Shown here: positions 10,601 to 22,360 of the stretch, in pieces
Layout: every line of letters begins with the position of its first letter
Position numbering within the stretch: the stretch's first letter is position 1
NCBI GenBank assembly: GCA_964019425.1
Contig: OZ025782.1
Location: forward strand, 62,001-126,000
Source of the DNA: Flectonema sp. DT1601
Lineage: Eukaryota > Euglenozoa > Diplonemea > Diplonemida > Diplonemidae
Direction of reading: 5' to 3'
Length of the DNA stretch: 64,000 nucleotides
Program-made: the position numbers and the translations under genes
The notes under the pieces: model-generated
The model's database searches: none
Told to the model about the DNA's origin: nothing
The model's input: the letters and a program-made list of their open reading frames with translations, nothing else

Positions 10601-13600
10601 CTTGACAATTAGCATGTGTAAAGTGAGTATCACAAACACATTGCTTATTCGCATCGCAATCTCCGGCACCCGAACAGTTTAAATGTCTCGTACAGGGAAC
10701 CGAACAATCGCTGTTATACCATCCCTTCTCACATATGCATCCTTGACCATCTGCTGAACAGTTACCGTGACTAGAGCAGTTTGCGTCAGGAGAGCAATAA
10801 ATTTCACAGTTCGTACCGAGGTAGAAGTCGGCACATCTATCACAGAAATCACCTGTGAAGCCAACATCACAAATACACTTCTCTCCCGTGTTTGTGCAAT
10901 TACCCCTGTCATTACAAGTATCAACCCTTGTACATGAAATATTACACACAGCTGGGGGATAATAGTCAACTTGACAAACTGAACAAGTACTTCCATCCCA
11001 GAATCCACTGTCGACGCTGCTGTCACAATCACAGGATCCGTCACCAGTACAGTTGCCGTGGTTGCTGCAAGTGTCAGCAGTGCATTGAACGCTACAGTTA
11101 TTAGGAGGAAACCAATCTGGCATACACTCATCACAAGTGGTACCTATGAAGTTACCAGTGAACCCTCTAGCGATGGTATCACAAATACAGTTGGTACCCA
11201 GACCTGCGATATCTAACTGATTACAAATACCATTTCCATTACAAGTAGCTGCTCTACTACAAGGAATATCACATCCGTTTACTGTGTAAGGACCAACCCA
11301 ACCATCATTACAAGAACAGTTAGCAGGGTATCCGTTGTTATCGAATACACATGTTCCATGACTAGAGCAATTCTTATCACCTGTACAAGTTTGATTACAC
11401 ACACCAGGTGGGTAGTTAGGAGGGGCACAGAAGTGACAAGTCGGACCTCCAATACCAGGAGGGCACACACAGTTGCCTTCACTATCACATGTTCCACCGT
11501 TACATATATATGGAGTACATCTCTTACTACAGTTAGTTGCTGGAGTGTAATATGTGTCAGCGCAGATGTCGCACTTATCTCCCATCCAGTTTTCATCACA
11601 AACACAAGTTCCCGGCGTTGAACTGTCATTACTACACTTTCCATGAGATGAACAATTGTGTTCTGGTGTACAGAATACATTACACTGTCCTTCAGGGTAT
11701 AGACACGGACCTGTATAACTAACCCCCGCAGGGGGAGAAGAAACAGGACAATTGGCACACAAAGAGCAGTTTGCATTATTTTGTGCTATCGGAAGACGAT
11801 TGTCAGCACACTGATCACAACGAGCTCCTGCAAACCCGGGAAGACATTCACAAGCGAATGTTGAACAAACACATACGTTTAATGTTTCACACTCAGCAGG
11901 AATAGTAACATCAATATCTTGTTGTACTTGTTGCCCGAAGATATCTGTCGCTCTAACAGCCATACGGTAGATCGTTCTCGCTAAGAACTCTTGTGTAATT
12001 CGTGTTGGGTCTTTTGCTACAATCTTGTTTCCTTTAAAAGTAAACCTTTGACTTGCACCTCCATCGGGTAATGCGTAATCAGTAATTCTTAAACAAGATC
12101 CGTTTGCAATAACTTCACCAAAAACTGATTCCTGAACGATGCTGTTATACCAGTCGTGGTCGTGGTCACATGGTAGCCAGTTCAAGTCAAAACAATTATC
12201 AAGACAAGTAAAGGTGACAGGTTCGAGAGCAAATGTAATATCAGTCATCGGAGACCAAACTCCTTGAGAATCACGTACCCTGTACTGACACATTTCTGAA
12301 ACTATAGTGCCAGTGTTCAAAGATGGGTTAGGTGTGAATGTGAAAGCACCGTTAGTTTCAAGTTTTAGTGTACTTCCTCTTTCACATAATCCACTTCCAG
12401 TTGAAGTCACAACTTTTGGATCATCACCCCAGTTAGGTCCAATCATTGCTGTTAAACTTCTCAATTCTGGAGAAAAGTCATTAGCGATAACTCCATCGTA
12501 GAACTCGTACTTCAACTCTTTTAAAACTCTGTTAGCACCCTCTCTGTGAACACCAAATACATCTTCTGCAGTTACTGGTGTTGCTGGCATTCCCCTCGTT
12601 ACATCAAACTTTCTGATGTTTCCGTACTGGACTCCGTGTTGACTTAAGTTGTACCAAGCGAGCCTACCCTTTCTCCAGGCTTTTCCCGCCTGCACTTCAC
12701 ATGCAGTGAAGTTTTGGTAGCTATTTGATTGCAAGTCTTTGCAATATTGAATTGCCTGGGCTTGGGTAACGTCAATTCTAACTTGTCCATTAATAGAAAT
12801 ACGAAGTTTATCCTCAGTGAACAATACACTGAAGGTGTACGTCTCTCCAAGAATCCAACCGTTACTGGCAGAAGCAGTGCTCTGAATTTCGAAGCATCCA
12901 ACCTTCTCACGAGCTCCATCATCACAAACATATGGATCTTGAAAACACCCTCCACCATTTGGGTAATTATTACAGTTGACTGGGTGACCATCTGTTCGGA
13001 ACCAAAAACAAGCACCCTGAGCACCAGCGCAATGACCTCCAGTGTATGGAATACGACCATTAAGTAATTGAAGCATCCAATCTCCCTTATGTGGTTGACT
13101 GCCAGATGTTGGGAATCCACCCCATGAAAATAACATGCCGTCGTAGAGGTTGAGATCAGATGGGAGGGGTCCATGCATTCCAAGACCGATACCAATGAAA
13201 TCGTCGTCGTTTCCAATTTTAGTTCCGTCGTCTTGAAATTGTTCATGAACAGCAATAGTTCCTTTAATAACAACATCTATAATTGTGTCATCATCAGATA
13301 CATAGAAACCAGGATCAGGAGTGTTAACAAACTGTTCAATAGTTCTACCAGAGTTACTAATCTTCCAACGGGGAACTAAACCAGCTTGAAGCCATGAGCT
13401 CATGTCCATCCAACTATCAGCGACAACAGACTTACAAGCATTTGTTAACGTGCTGTTAATGACTTTACAAGTGTCATTTGCTTGACCAGATTGTGTGCAA
13501 GTCATAGCAGCAGTTGCAGTACCTCCAGCAGTACTACATGTAGCGATAGCTGTTCCAGTACAAGTGTACAGAGGAGCACTTGTAAGAAGAGATGTAACAT

Positions 13601-13934
13601 CATCACCAGTCTTGATTGATGAAGGGACAGGTGCCGTTGATCTAATACTACCAGTTGGTGGATTAATACTTATACAGAACTCAACACAGCTGTACATCGA
13701 AATGGTAGCAGCAACACCAGCTGTTGGACACTCTGCTGCTGTACTTCCACTACACGTGTAACCAGTCATCTCATTCACAAACGTCGCCATGTCATCACCA
13801 GCATTGATAGCTGCTGGTAATGGAGGAGTTCCTGCCAATACCGCTCCAGTGGGGAGGTCTAACCCAGTGCACTGACTCATAGCTCCATGAGCTATAAAGC
13901 TTACTACTATGACTAACCTATTTATCAACCGCAT
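7616..13934 (-). CDS. seven-exon EGF-rich transmembrane protein with modular cytoplasmic tail
   Basis: Exons in order: 10005-13934, 9796-9933, 9551-9667, 9135-9488, 8929-9039, 8736-8852, 7616-8635. All six introns are phase 0 with GTATGT or GTTTGT donors and ...CAG acceptors. The joined protein is about 1,928 residues. It has a signal peptide (MRLINRLVIVVSFIAHG), two or three ~60-residue Cys repeats (GYTCSGSTAAECPTAG type), a ~350-residue lectin/LamG-like region, a cadherin-like stretch, and then about ten EGF/laminin-type repeats (CSSHGNC, CxCDxGxxG). A single TM segment (WLLFLLLGLCLCLLLLAAYL, about residue 1180) is followed by RRKPKKKK. The cytoplasmic tail is Gly/Ala-rich and made of repeated DGMDAMK / DLR..A / GMDP.AAK..Q.IGA modules. 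It is likely a cell-surface adhesion or recognition protein. TTTATTCAG lies just before the ATG. Confidence 0.85.
8736..9933 (-). repeat. duplicated three-exon block in the EGF protein tail
   Basis: Exons 2-3-4 (9796-9933, 9551-9667, 9135-9488) and exons 5-6-7 (8929-9039, 8736-8852, start of 7616-8635) are two copies of one block. Exons 2 and 5 both open with DGMDAMK. Exons 3 and 6 are each exactly 39 codons and share VPSET...LK.ALDGNWG.GDL. Exons 4 and 7 share GMDP.AAK..Q.IGA.E.AT and a Gly-rich stretch. The end of exon 1 (NGFGAGSL) matches the end of exon 4 (GFGAGSL), so the duplication unit may begin inside exon 1. Confidence 0.85.
9231..9264. repeat. (CCA)n / poly-glycine microsatellite inside exon 4
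   Basis: About ten CCA trinucleotides on the plus strand encode a poly-Gly run in the cytoplasmic tail of the EGF-rich protein. It is probably length-variable. Confidence 0.85.
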
Positions 13935-14099
13935 TGTTGAGGTTATTCTGAATAAAGAAAATAATATTTAACTAATCCATTAAGTACAGCTAAACAATGA
14001 ATTCAGTAACCATTTCAGCTGTAAAGCTGTCGGTCCTATTCATACGATAAACGGATACTAATTCTGTTGAAGATGTTAACTCGATTCGTGACATCATTC

Positions 14100-15971
14100 T
14101 CATTGAAGAGGAGGAGGAGGAGTCATAAGACGTAGTACCTGTGGTGCTACAAACACTAAAGAATCATTCCACGACTGCGTACAATTCGAAGCGACGACCA
14201 ATAACACTGTCATGAGCGCTGCTTCCGCAGTGGCGGTTTTCAGAATTACTTTAGCTTCCGTCTGCCGAACGGCTTCCAGAATCTTTTGTGTCACACGACT
14301 CTCAGTTTCAGATCTCTGTTGATGATGAAGTTCAATATAAGTAGTGAGAACTGCACGGAATGGTAATAGTATTTGAAATGTTGGCATCTTTGGTTTGGGA
14401 GGTTTCTTAAGAGCAAAGCGAGAGAGGGCAGCCAGATTCTTAAACACTTCTGTGTTCCTATCTATTTCCTGAACCTCACGCTTCCAATCCGCGAGCTTCA
14501 CCTTCCATGCTAGTCGTTCGTTCCAAAATGACTTTCTAGCTGAACGATGTTCTGCTATTAATCGTCTCTGGATGGCATCTCTTGAAATTGTTATTAATAT
14601 CTTTCCAGATCCGGGTTTCTGTGAATCATTATTCTTACAAAATAAGTATCGAGGGATGTCATAGTGACTCGGTGAAAGTTTCTTTTTCTTGCTGCGATTC
14701 TTAATCGCGGCTTCCTTCTTTGTTTGTTGTTGTAAGTTATGCATGCGAGTACAGAAGTCATTGTAGTCGATAACATCACCAAGTTCATGATGTAACAGCC
14801 ACGACTCAACATTAGCAAATTGAAGAGTCCACAGACGAATCTTAGCAGCGTAACAATTGTACCATCTGCGAAGCAAATTCTGACAGTTCGTCATTGAATT
14901 TCTAAAAAGTCTCATCGCCAGTGTTAGTTTTGTTCTATCTTTATAATCGTATAAGAATCTCTTTATTACAGTGGTCTTGTTTGAAAGAAGTTTCCGCTTT
15001 GCCCTTTCGAGAGCACATGATACCGAATTTACAGTCACCTGTGGTATTATTTTCCTGTACACCCCTGCTCTATCCTCCTCAGGTACCGTATCTAATTGTC
15101 TTTTTCGTACTTTTCGTTGTATTTGTACGATTGCTGATACGAATGAGAAAGTTACTTGTTGTGCCGCAGCCTTCTCACACTTGTTTACGTGGATGAAGTG
15201 CATGACGCTAGATTTCAGTACGAATAACACAGACCACATTTGGGTTTGCTTAGTTCGGTTTTTCTGATCGATTTTAAGCTTTTCGGCGTTGGCGAATTTT
15301 TGCTTTGAAGTCAGGTATTCGCGGAGTTTTACAATTTTGATCGCGTTGCATATCTCAGCAACTTTTGCATTGTGAGCAGCCCTACAATATGGTTGTCTTT
15401 CTAGACGTTGTTTTGGAGGCGGAGTCGGCCGGTTGCTCTCCGCAAGTACTGCCGTCTCCCTGCAGTGCTGTAGTAGTTCATCTTTTGATAGGGATCTTAA
15501 ATATTCAATTTTCTGACGAACCAGTTGTGAAGCACAAGACTCACCTGATGAAGATTCAAAGTGTGTCTGCCGCGATGGTTTTGTACTCGTCATTACTTTA
15601 CTTACTTTGCGGGGGACTTGCTGGCTTAGTTTTGCGTAATTAAGACCGCGGTATATCCCATAGCTCGATTCTCTCAAATTATTAATTTGAACCATTAAGG
15701 AAGCTGAACCTATTGTTTGAGGATCAATGTCGGGGTAGAATGATTCGTACGTTTCTGAAGTATCAATATGTTGACTGAGCTCTAGTTGTTCAGCAGCTGA
15801 CAAGTTATTGTCAAATCGTTCTCGTGGCTCTCCGAGGAGGACTCTTCCATCTTCACTTACATCAGCACCACACGTTAAGTAACCACTTTGAATATAACTC
15901 GTATGATTTGTTCCTACAGTTCCTGCTATTGATGGTAGGAATCTAACAGTGTTCTCTGTTGTTCGCGACAT
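14100..15971 (-). CDS. basic helical protein with IQ-like motif, unknown
   Basis: 623 residues in a single exon, starting MSRTTENTVRFLPS (the longer frame opens with a non-ATG codon). The N-terminal 200 residues are Ser/Thr-rich. From about residue 200 the protein is strongly basic and helical, with IQ-like motifs (SAIVQIQRKVRKRQ) and repeated Trp/Arg heptads (FWNERLAWKVKLADWKREV). It ends in TPPPPLQ. Large basic IQ proteins of this style are common among flagellar and cytoskeletal proteins, with calmodulin as the usual partner, but no specific family is recognised. A CCTTTTTAACAAG acceptor-like site lies about 40 bases upstream, with an out-of-frame ATG between it and the start. Confidence 0.75.
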   Translation of the reverse strand: MSRTTENTVRFLPSIAGTVGTNHTSYIQSGYLTCGADVSEDGRVLLGEPRERFDNNLSAAEQLELSQHIDTSETYESFYPDIDPQTIGSASLMVQINNLRESSYGIYRGLNYAKLSQQVPRKVSKVMTSTKPSRQTHFESSSGESCASQLVRQKIEYLRSLSKDELLQHCRETAVLAESNRPTPPPKQRLERQPYCRAAHNAKVAEICNAIKIVKLREYLTSKQKFANAEKLKIDQKNRTKQTQMWSVLFVLKSSVMHFIHVNKCEKAAAQQVTFSFVSAIVQIQRKVRKRQLDTVPEEDRAGVYRKIIPQVTVNSVSCALERAKRKLLSNKTTVIKRFLYDYKDRTKLTLAMRLFRNSMTNCQNLLRRWYNCYAAKIRLWTLQFANVESWLLHHELGDVIDYNDFCTRMHNLQQQTKKEAAIKNRSKKKKLSPSHYDIPRYLFCKNNDSQKPGSGKILITISRDAIQRRLIAEHRSARKSFWNERLAWKVKLADWKREVQEIDRNTEVFKNLAALSRFALKKPPKPKMPTFQILLPFRAVLTTYIELHHQQRSETESRVTQKILEAVRQTEAKVILKTATAEAALMTVLLVVASNCTQSWNDSLVFVAPQVLRLMTPPPPLQ

Positions 15972-16670
15972 TATCAATTGCAGTCATTAACTTAATACAA
16001 CTTGTTAAAAAGGAATTAATAATTTACCCATTACGTTCTTTAGTGCAGATGGACAAGTCGGATACGTACTCTGCAACTGGAATAGGTCTCCTCGTTTTTT
16101 TGTTTTTTGTTTTCTTTCTATGTTTTTTTTTTTTTTTTTTTTTTTTTTGTTGTAGATCGGCTTGCACCAACTACATAAACAAACGAATAAATCTTACAGA
16201 CAGTTTTCGTGACGAGTATTGTAATATTGTAAGTTGAAAATCAATGAGCTGTTTTTTTTTTTTTTTTTTTCCTTTTTTTTTTCCTTTTTGCTCTTTTTCA
16301 TTATCGTTTTTGGATTGTTGAGAATTGAACCAGGCCAAGCCATCAGTTCTGTAACACAAGGCTATGATGGCTATAGGGCGCCAAAGGCCAGGCAGATTCG
16401 CAAAAAAAGAAGAGAAAAAAAAAAAACTGGGAGAAATTACAAGAAAAAAAAAAAGAAAAAGAAAGAAAGAAAAAAAAGCTGCTACTACACGTATCGCACT
16501 TAGTCCGTGTCATTATTTAATGAACATTCCGAACCCCCTTCTTTTTTTCTTTTTTTTTGTCATGTTTTTAGCTTTTTTTTCTTCTTTTTTTTTCTACTTC
16601 AAGTCGTTTCTTTGTCTCTTGAAGGGTATCAAAGAATTAGTATCTTCCCTTACACACTCATTGGGAAGTA

Positions 16671-16704
<34 letters not shown>

Positions 16705-17329
16705 AAAAAAAAATAAGGCAAACTCACGAAATCACGTTCCTACCTCCAGAGGTGGAGGAGCTGTTGCTTCCACTCCAGACCTGTTTTCACTGTTTGCCCT
16801 GCTCGTAAGGTTTTTTTTTTTTTTTTTTTTTAAAAAGAGCAACACACCTGCTATTTGACAGGTACATTGCACTACAGATTATTAGTTTAGCCCCGAATCC
16901 AGAACCAGAATGAATAAGATGAAAGTGATAGTAGTTATTATAAACAATTTTCCTATTACGTTTAATAGGTTGAAAGCACAATGCTACGACAGCATTCTTT
17001 TTTTTTTTTTTTGGAGACCCTCGGGTCGCCCTTGCTTATAGTAGTGTTGAAATTACTCATAGATTCCCCGCTACAGAATTACAATAATAATCACACATCA
17101 GTGCAGTTCATTGTATGCGTTGACGTTTTTTTTTTTTTTCCACTGAGCCTAGTGGCCACGGTAGAGTTGTACCAGTAACGCAAAAATACGAAGAAATTCT
17201 CGCGAAAAAAAAATCGGTGAAAATAATTCAGCGAAAAGATCCAAACGGGGGAAGTATAAAGGTAAATAGACAACAATAGATCATAATTATATCAATTTGG
17301 TTCTTCAGTGCACTTAAACAACTCAGAGT
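15972..17329. other. spacer dense in A/T runs
   Basis: At least seven runs of 12-25 A or T (near 16121-16148, 16252-16270, 16670-16700, 16810-16830, 16998-17013). All frames here are poly-Lys or poly-Phe artefacts. No gene or RNA is seen. Confidence 0.55.
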
Positions 17330-17689
17330 TTAGGCAAGTTGAGATGATACGTCTTCTGGAAGCTCGACTTCGAGATCCTGGAGCTCAGCTGTGAGTTGAA
17401 TTTGACAAGAGAGTCTGCTCGTGTCTCTCGGTTCGAGTGCCATGTCCAGCATGTCTTCTTCGTCTTCACTTCTTCCAGGGATCTTATCAAAATATTTGTC
17501 TGAGATATAACAATGGCAAGTACTACATGCGCAAGCACCATCACATGCGGCTTCGATATCTAGGCCCGCTCCCTTCATTGCTTCCATTAATGTTTGTCCA
17601 ACTTCACCCTCAACAACAACAGTTTCCTTGTCGGCAGTTACCACGTTGATTCTTGTCTTGGCAAGACGGACGAAAGTTCTTCTGAACAT
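17330..17689 (-). CDS. mitochondrial-type [2Fe-2S] ferredoxin (adrenodoxin family)
   Basis: 119 residues. The short Arg-rich start (MFRRTFVRLAKTR) suits a mitochondrial presequence, although it is brief. Cluster ligands follow the adrenodoxin pattern: C49-x5-C55-x2-C58-x36-C95, within ACDGACACSTCHCYIS and RLSCQIQL. The acidic helix EDEEDMLDMAL, the docking surface for reductase and partners in this family, is present. The family feeds electrons to Fe-S cluster assembly and to P450 or heme A enzymes. Two extra cysteines (53 and 60) sit next to the ligands. The start follows an A-rich leader. Confidence 0.95.
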   Translation of the reverse strand: MFRRTFVRLAKTRINVVTADKETVVVEGEVGQTLMEAMKGAGLDIEAACDGACACSTCHCYISDKYFDKIPGRSEDEEDMLDMALEPRDTSRLSCQIQLTAELQDLEVELPEDVSSQLA

Positions 17690-18479
17690 TTTGTTTTGTT
17701 TTGTTTTGTTGTTTCTTTTTTTTTTTTTTTTGAGATCTAACGCAAATAATGATTATATAACATTCATTCTTTTTTCTTTTTTTTTTTCATACAATAAACT
17801 GCTGTCATTCAATTGTCCTGATCCATCAAACTGATAAAAGTAAAATAACTAATACTCTTATGGTACGTGAAATCATCTGCTTTCAAACTGAAAGTGTTAG
17901 TGCACCGAAATCGTAAACCGCAATTATTTTCTTTCGTCTTCATAAATACGGCTAGCTGTAATCTACTAACCCACCTCACAGAATTCAAAATGAGTAAGCA
18001 ATTTTTAAAATAATTATTCTCTCGTTTGGTATTTTTTTTCTTATCAAAAGTGCATGGTAAGATGCGGCTAACTAATATTTTTTGCTCACCGCATTCACTT
18101 TTGAATGTTCTTTCTGATTTTTGCGGCAATAAACTTATCCTGTTGTGAATTCCTGATTGAAGAGTCTAGGACATTTTTTAAAAAAAAAAAAAAATTAAAA
18201 AAAAAAAAAAGGTCAAATTAAACTTCTGGCAAGAAGTTATTTTCAACAAACACACATTAATTTCAGGTTTTAACCTGGGTGACTTTTGTGGGACAAATTC
18301 TTGCAAAAATAAACTTGTCGTTAAACTATTTTGTGAACATATTAAAAAAAAAAACAAAAAAAGAAGAAAAACTAAGAACCGAATATAATAAAAAATAATA
18401 ACAACAAGTGGATGGAAACTTTTATTTTTTTTTTTTGAAATAAGAAAACCATCATTCCAAACTGATAAACCACAGTTAT
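17690..18479. other. spacer, no gene seen
   Basis: AT-rich, with T-runs near 17717-17732 and A-runs near 18180-18210. The longest minus-strand frame (17809-18129) has no domain, no acceptor and low-complexity composition. Confidence 0.5.
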
Positions 18480-19544
18480 CTATCCCATATTACCGTCAGT
18501 CATTGGACAACAACAATATCCATCACGGTCTTTTCCTGTGTCAGATTCCCAGTGTCGGTACTTACGCTCCCAATGCCAAAAGTAAACAGTTAAAAAACCG
18601 ACTACAGGAACGGAAAGAAATAGCCATGTACAGCACATGTGAAGCCACAGTTCATCTCTTTGTATGTCTGTGAGCTCTAAAAAATCTTCAGACTCACTCT
18701 TAGAGTATTCTCCCACTATAAAAACATTACTCTTTAACAACCCATTACGAACATGACTCTTCATGTAAGATTCAATGTATTCAGAAATCTCAAGAAGGCG
18801 AATATATGCCAGGTTACCATCCCACCCACACTTAATAAAGTCGACTGGTTTACTAGTAGTCTTTTGAGAACAGCCAACGTAGATAGGCGGGTTAAAAAAA
18901 CAATTTGGGTTTCTATTTAGTACCTTCGCAGCTGCATAGGTCCATCCCCAGGATGTTTTTGATCTGTAGTCGTCAGTTTCAGAGACGTACCAACCCTCAT
19001 CTAAGAATTGTATAAATCCTGATTGGTTGGATTTAGAAAACGTCATCTCTGGAGTAACTGAACAAGAAATTGCAATTTCTTTGTGATCAACTGCTCGTTG
19101 AGCAAGTTCGTACCTTCTCCAGTGTGGAGTGGGATCTTCTACAGATATGGCTAACATGATTCCAAGTAGTATTAATCCTAGAGATAGTGATTCCATGATA
19201 ACGAAGTGTGATCCCCAGTGACGGTCACCTACAAGTTGGCACACTGAGATAATAACAAAAGAGAATCCACACCAACCAATACCTCCACCAGCCCACGTAT
19301 AAGCGTGAATCGATGTGTAAAATTGATTTGCCTGATCGTCAGATTCCCATGCAGCACCCCGACCCACAGCCTCAATAATAACAAAGTGAAGAGCCAACAT
19401 CACACTGTACCAAAACCACACAGACACCAACCATATGGTGGTGCGGGTGCCTCTGTGCATTTTGGTTTTGCTTGCTGCCATGAATAAATATAACGGATAA
19501 TAACACTCAACAAAATGACTACTTTTAATGATGAGTAATGTCAT
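18480..19544 (-). CDS. four-pass membrane protein, unknown family
   Basis: About 354 residues. TM segments are visible at WLVSVWFWYSVMLALHFVII, GWCGFSFVIISVCQLV, SLGLILLGIMLAI and, near the C-terminus, CCTWLFLSVPVVGFLTVYF. Between TM3 and TM4 is a ~150-residue loop with six cysteines that is probably extracytoplasmic. The tail is short and polar with a CCC motif (DGYCCCPM), a candidate palmitoylation site. The start is uncertain. TTCCCTTACAG precedes the ATG at 19544; an in-frame ATG also lies at 19565; and the one at 19481 (MAASKTKMHRG) would give a more typical cytosolic N-terminus. Confidence 0.7.
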   Translation of the reverse strand: MTLLIIKSSHFVECYYPLYLFMAASKTKMHRGTRTTIWLVSVWFWYSVMLALHFVIIEAVGRGAAWESDDQANQFYTSIHAYTWAGGGIGWCGFSFVIISVCQLVGDRHWGSHFVIMESLSLGLILLGIMLAISVEDPTPHWRRYELAQRAVDHKEIAISCSVTPEMTFSKSNQSGFIQFLDEGWYVSETDDYRSKTSWGWTYAAAKVLNRNPNCFFNPPIYVGCSQKTTSKPVDFIKCGWDGNLAYIRLLEISEYIESYMKSHVRNGLLKSNVFIVGEYSKSESEDFLELTDIQRDELWLHMCCTWLFLSVPVVGFLTVYFWHWERKYRHWESDTGKDRDGYCCCPMTDGNMG

Positions 19545-19565
19545 CTCTGTAAGGGAACTATTCAT

Positions 19566-20280
19566 ATAAAATGGAACTTTTTCATACTAAAAGTGAGAAC
19601 AGTCCATCAAGAATAACAAAAGGGATTACAAAATGAGTAAATCTCATCTCAGGAAGGGAAATACAAAAGAACGAAGAACTAAATCACCACCAGATTAGAG
19701 AGCATCTGTAAAGCGGATTGAACTGTTTGATGGTAGTCGTGGTTCTTTTCTTTGAGGGTCGGAAACCTTGTTTCCGACGAAAAGGAATTCCCAATAACCA
19801 CATTAAGCTTACTTTATTCAAAGCAGAAAACTTTCGTGTGATTTATTCATTACTAGAATACTTCTTCTGCGTGGATGACAGTAATTTATATTTCAAAAAA
19901 AAGAAACTTTTTCGCGATGGACCGCTAGTTCGAACATTTTTTTTTTTTTTTTTTTTTTTTTCACAAACAAAAAATGCCGTGACGTAAAAAGATTAAAGGA
20001 AAAGTACAAAGAGAAACAATACAAAGGAAATAAAAAAGAGGGGAAAGACGACATCATTACCGATATAGCGAAGAATTAATTTTCATTGAAAACAACCTTG
20101 GGATGGGCTGCTTCCTTAGTCGTAAACACTTTTCACCTTTCCAAAAGACTGATAGAAAGGGATGCCATAAAAAACGAAATTTCTTACAAAAACAAAGTGA
20201 GCACCTCATGAAAGCCCAAGTGAACGATTCGATAAATAGCTAAAAATAATAAAACGAAACCCAACTCGCTGAAAACACGT
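19566..20280. other. spacer, no gene seen
   Basis: Contains a 23-base T-run near 19939-19961. A plus-strand frame at 19718-19987 is low-complexity and unsupported. Confidence 0.5.
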
Positions 20281-21647
20281 TCACACATTCCTTCGAGAAG
20301 GTGTTCCCTGCCGACTACTACTACGAGTAGGTGTACAAGGGCTGCTAATAGTGGGCTTCACAAACCTTCGAAGAGGTGACGAAGACTGTCTGGAAGCAAA
20401 TGTAGTTGTCGGTGATGATGTTCGTACTCTGTTAATAGAACGAGGTGTAGTGTTACCTCCACCGCAGTTATTAAAGATACGACGGAATGGCGACTCAGAA
20501 GCGCGGGAAACATGAGTTCGGCTACCAGGAGATCCATTTCGAGCAGGAGATCCGTTTCGAGCAAGGTAAGGAGAAGGGAAAACTTCTTGAGCAGAAGTTG
20601 ACTGACTGAGAAGCAGACATTGGACACCAACAGAACGAACCGCCCAACAGGGTTTCAGAACGTGCTCTGTACACCCAGGCATCTTAATAACCGAAGGAGG
20701 GCTAGCCAGTACTGGTCTCGGATTGGTTTTACCTTCCTCAGCAGGTGGGGTCACTTGTTCAATGTCGCTGTTGGGTTCTCGTTCTCTTCTTACCGAAGTA
20801 GGAGTAGAGCGACCGGTGCTGTTACTCCGACGTTGTGAATTTAAAACTCTTCTAAGACGAGTGTTGTCTTGTTCTACTTCGGCTTGCTTTTCTAATTTAG
20901 ATCGGAGAATAGCTATTTGAGCATTCAGCTGTCTGGCTGGCTCAGACTCAGGTCGATCAGATCCCCATAACAGTGATGCTGCTTCTGTTACAATACAATG
21001 AAGAGTGTGAAACTCAGAATTTAAACTATCTATTCTAAACCTTGCGATCTCTGCATCTGGTGTTCCCGGTGTTGAGTGTAGAGATCCAGAAGGTGAAGAA
21101 GACCTCGACATTGCTAAGTTAGTATCTCTCTCGCTTGGATGTATGGCTGTTCTCAGTGAAACAGCTAACTTTTTAATGAGAGCCGCAGTGTTGGTGACAT
21201 TCTTAATACAATCCTGAAGTAATAAGTCTTTTTCTACATATTTGGTTCTCCATCCTGTGCATTGATCTTCAAGGGTATCTTTCTCACCTCGCTGTCTATC
21301 AATTTTACGAGAGAGTTGAATAGTGAGTTCTCTCATTTCAGATCCTTCTCTCTCTAGGGTTTCAATTCTCTTTTTTAAGTCTTCAATAGTTTCAGGAGGC
21401 TGTGATTAGATAATTAACAACTCTAAACGACTAACGGTTGAACGCTACCAGTAGACACATACCTGACTACTCTGATTCGCAGCTGCATGTAGATTGCCTA
21501 TCATTGTGTTGGCAGCGAGATCCTGCGTGGTATTTGTTGTTATTTGACACTAATATTTGTGTTAAGTCTCAGTAAACGGAAATAAATACAAACCTCCTCA
21601 CCTCTACTTGCTTCCTCTATAGCAGCCACCGCGTCGGCAACTGACAT
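20281..21647 (-). CDS. three-exon coiled-coil protein with Ser/Pro-rich tail
   Basis: Exons 21594-21647 (18 codons), 21463-21522 (20 codons) and 20281-21399. Both introns are phase 0 (GTTTGT...CGCAG, 71 bases; GTATGT...TCACAG, 63 bases). The joined protein is 410 residues. An N-terminal short helix precedes a coiled coil (ETIEDLKKRIETLEREGSEM... then RKIDRQRGEKDTLEDQ), and a second helix pair lies around ARQLNAQIAILRSKLEKQAE. The last 200 residues are disordered, with many SP/TP and R-S-x-TP sites (GRSTPTS, SPFRR, RQGTPSRR). This fits a microtubule- or centrosome-associated phosphoprotein, but no family is recognised. The two small first exons can be called only by following the introns. TTCCTTCAG lies upstream of the ATG. 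Confidence 0.8.
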
Positions 21648-21946
21648 TGTTTTTTATGTTATCAGTTTAGGTGTGGGTTGCGACTGAAGGAAAGAAAAAT
21701 GGATGCTTACAGAAATAATGTTTTTATATTAAAAACGATGTTTTTTTTTTTTTCACATATATTTTTTTTTTGATCTGGAAAAAAAGATATCCGTACGTAG
21801 TCAGATGTCGGAAGGCATTCACTCAGACGCAATGTCGTTACTATTACTTAGTTTCTTTTTGTTTTTTGTAGACGCACCGAATAAGGAAATTCTTGTCATT
21901 GCTCACATCTTCGCATGAAAAGACTTCGAAGATGAATGAATGACGA

Positions 21947-22165
21947 TCATAAATGTACCTGAGCACTGTAATGCTCTCTCTCTCGTCTCCTAAATCTTTT
22001 CAGGCTTCTCGTTTTCATTGCATCGACTGTCAGATATTCTTGAGGTTTCTCATGCGTACCTCCTATTGGTTTTGGTAAATTATCAAGTCTTTTGAACCTA
22101 TTTCCTCCTGTCATATTCATCGGTGCACGAGGTATGGCAGCGAGACACACAGCAGTGCGCAACAT
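21947..22165 (-). CDS. small basic protein, possibly mitochondrial
   Basis: 72 residues starting MLRTAVCLAAIPRAPMN, which resembles a mitochondrial presequence. The rest is basic (LKRFRRREREHYSAQ). It could be a ribosomal or respiratory-complex subunit, but I recognise none. The frame ends just after CAG|GTACAT, so a C-terminal exon may be missing. ATTTCATTTCAG, an acceptor-like site, lies about 30 bases upstream of the ATG. Confidence 0.55.
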   Translation of the reverse strand: MLRTAVCLAAIPRAPMNMTGGNRFKRLDNLPKPIGGTHEKPQEYLTVDAMKTRSLKRFRRREREHYSAQVHL

Positions 22166-22360
22166 AGTTATTAACAAATTAATTAAAAAAAAAAAAAACT
22201 GAAATGAAATGAAAAAAATGTTTTTAAATATTTGAGAATTCATTTTTATTATTTTTTTTTAAATGCTGAAAAATCACAGCGAGTTTTTTGAACAAAAATA
22301 TAATAATAATTCAATCGCTGTGTCCAATTAAAGCCTACAGTTCAGCTTATTTTGATACGA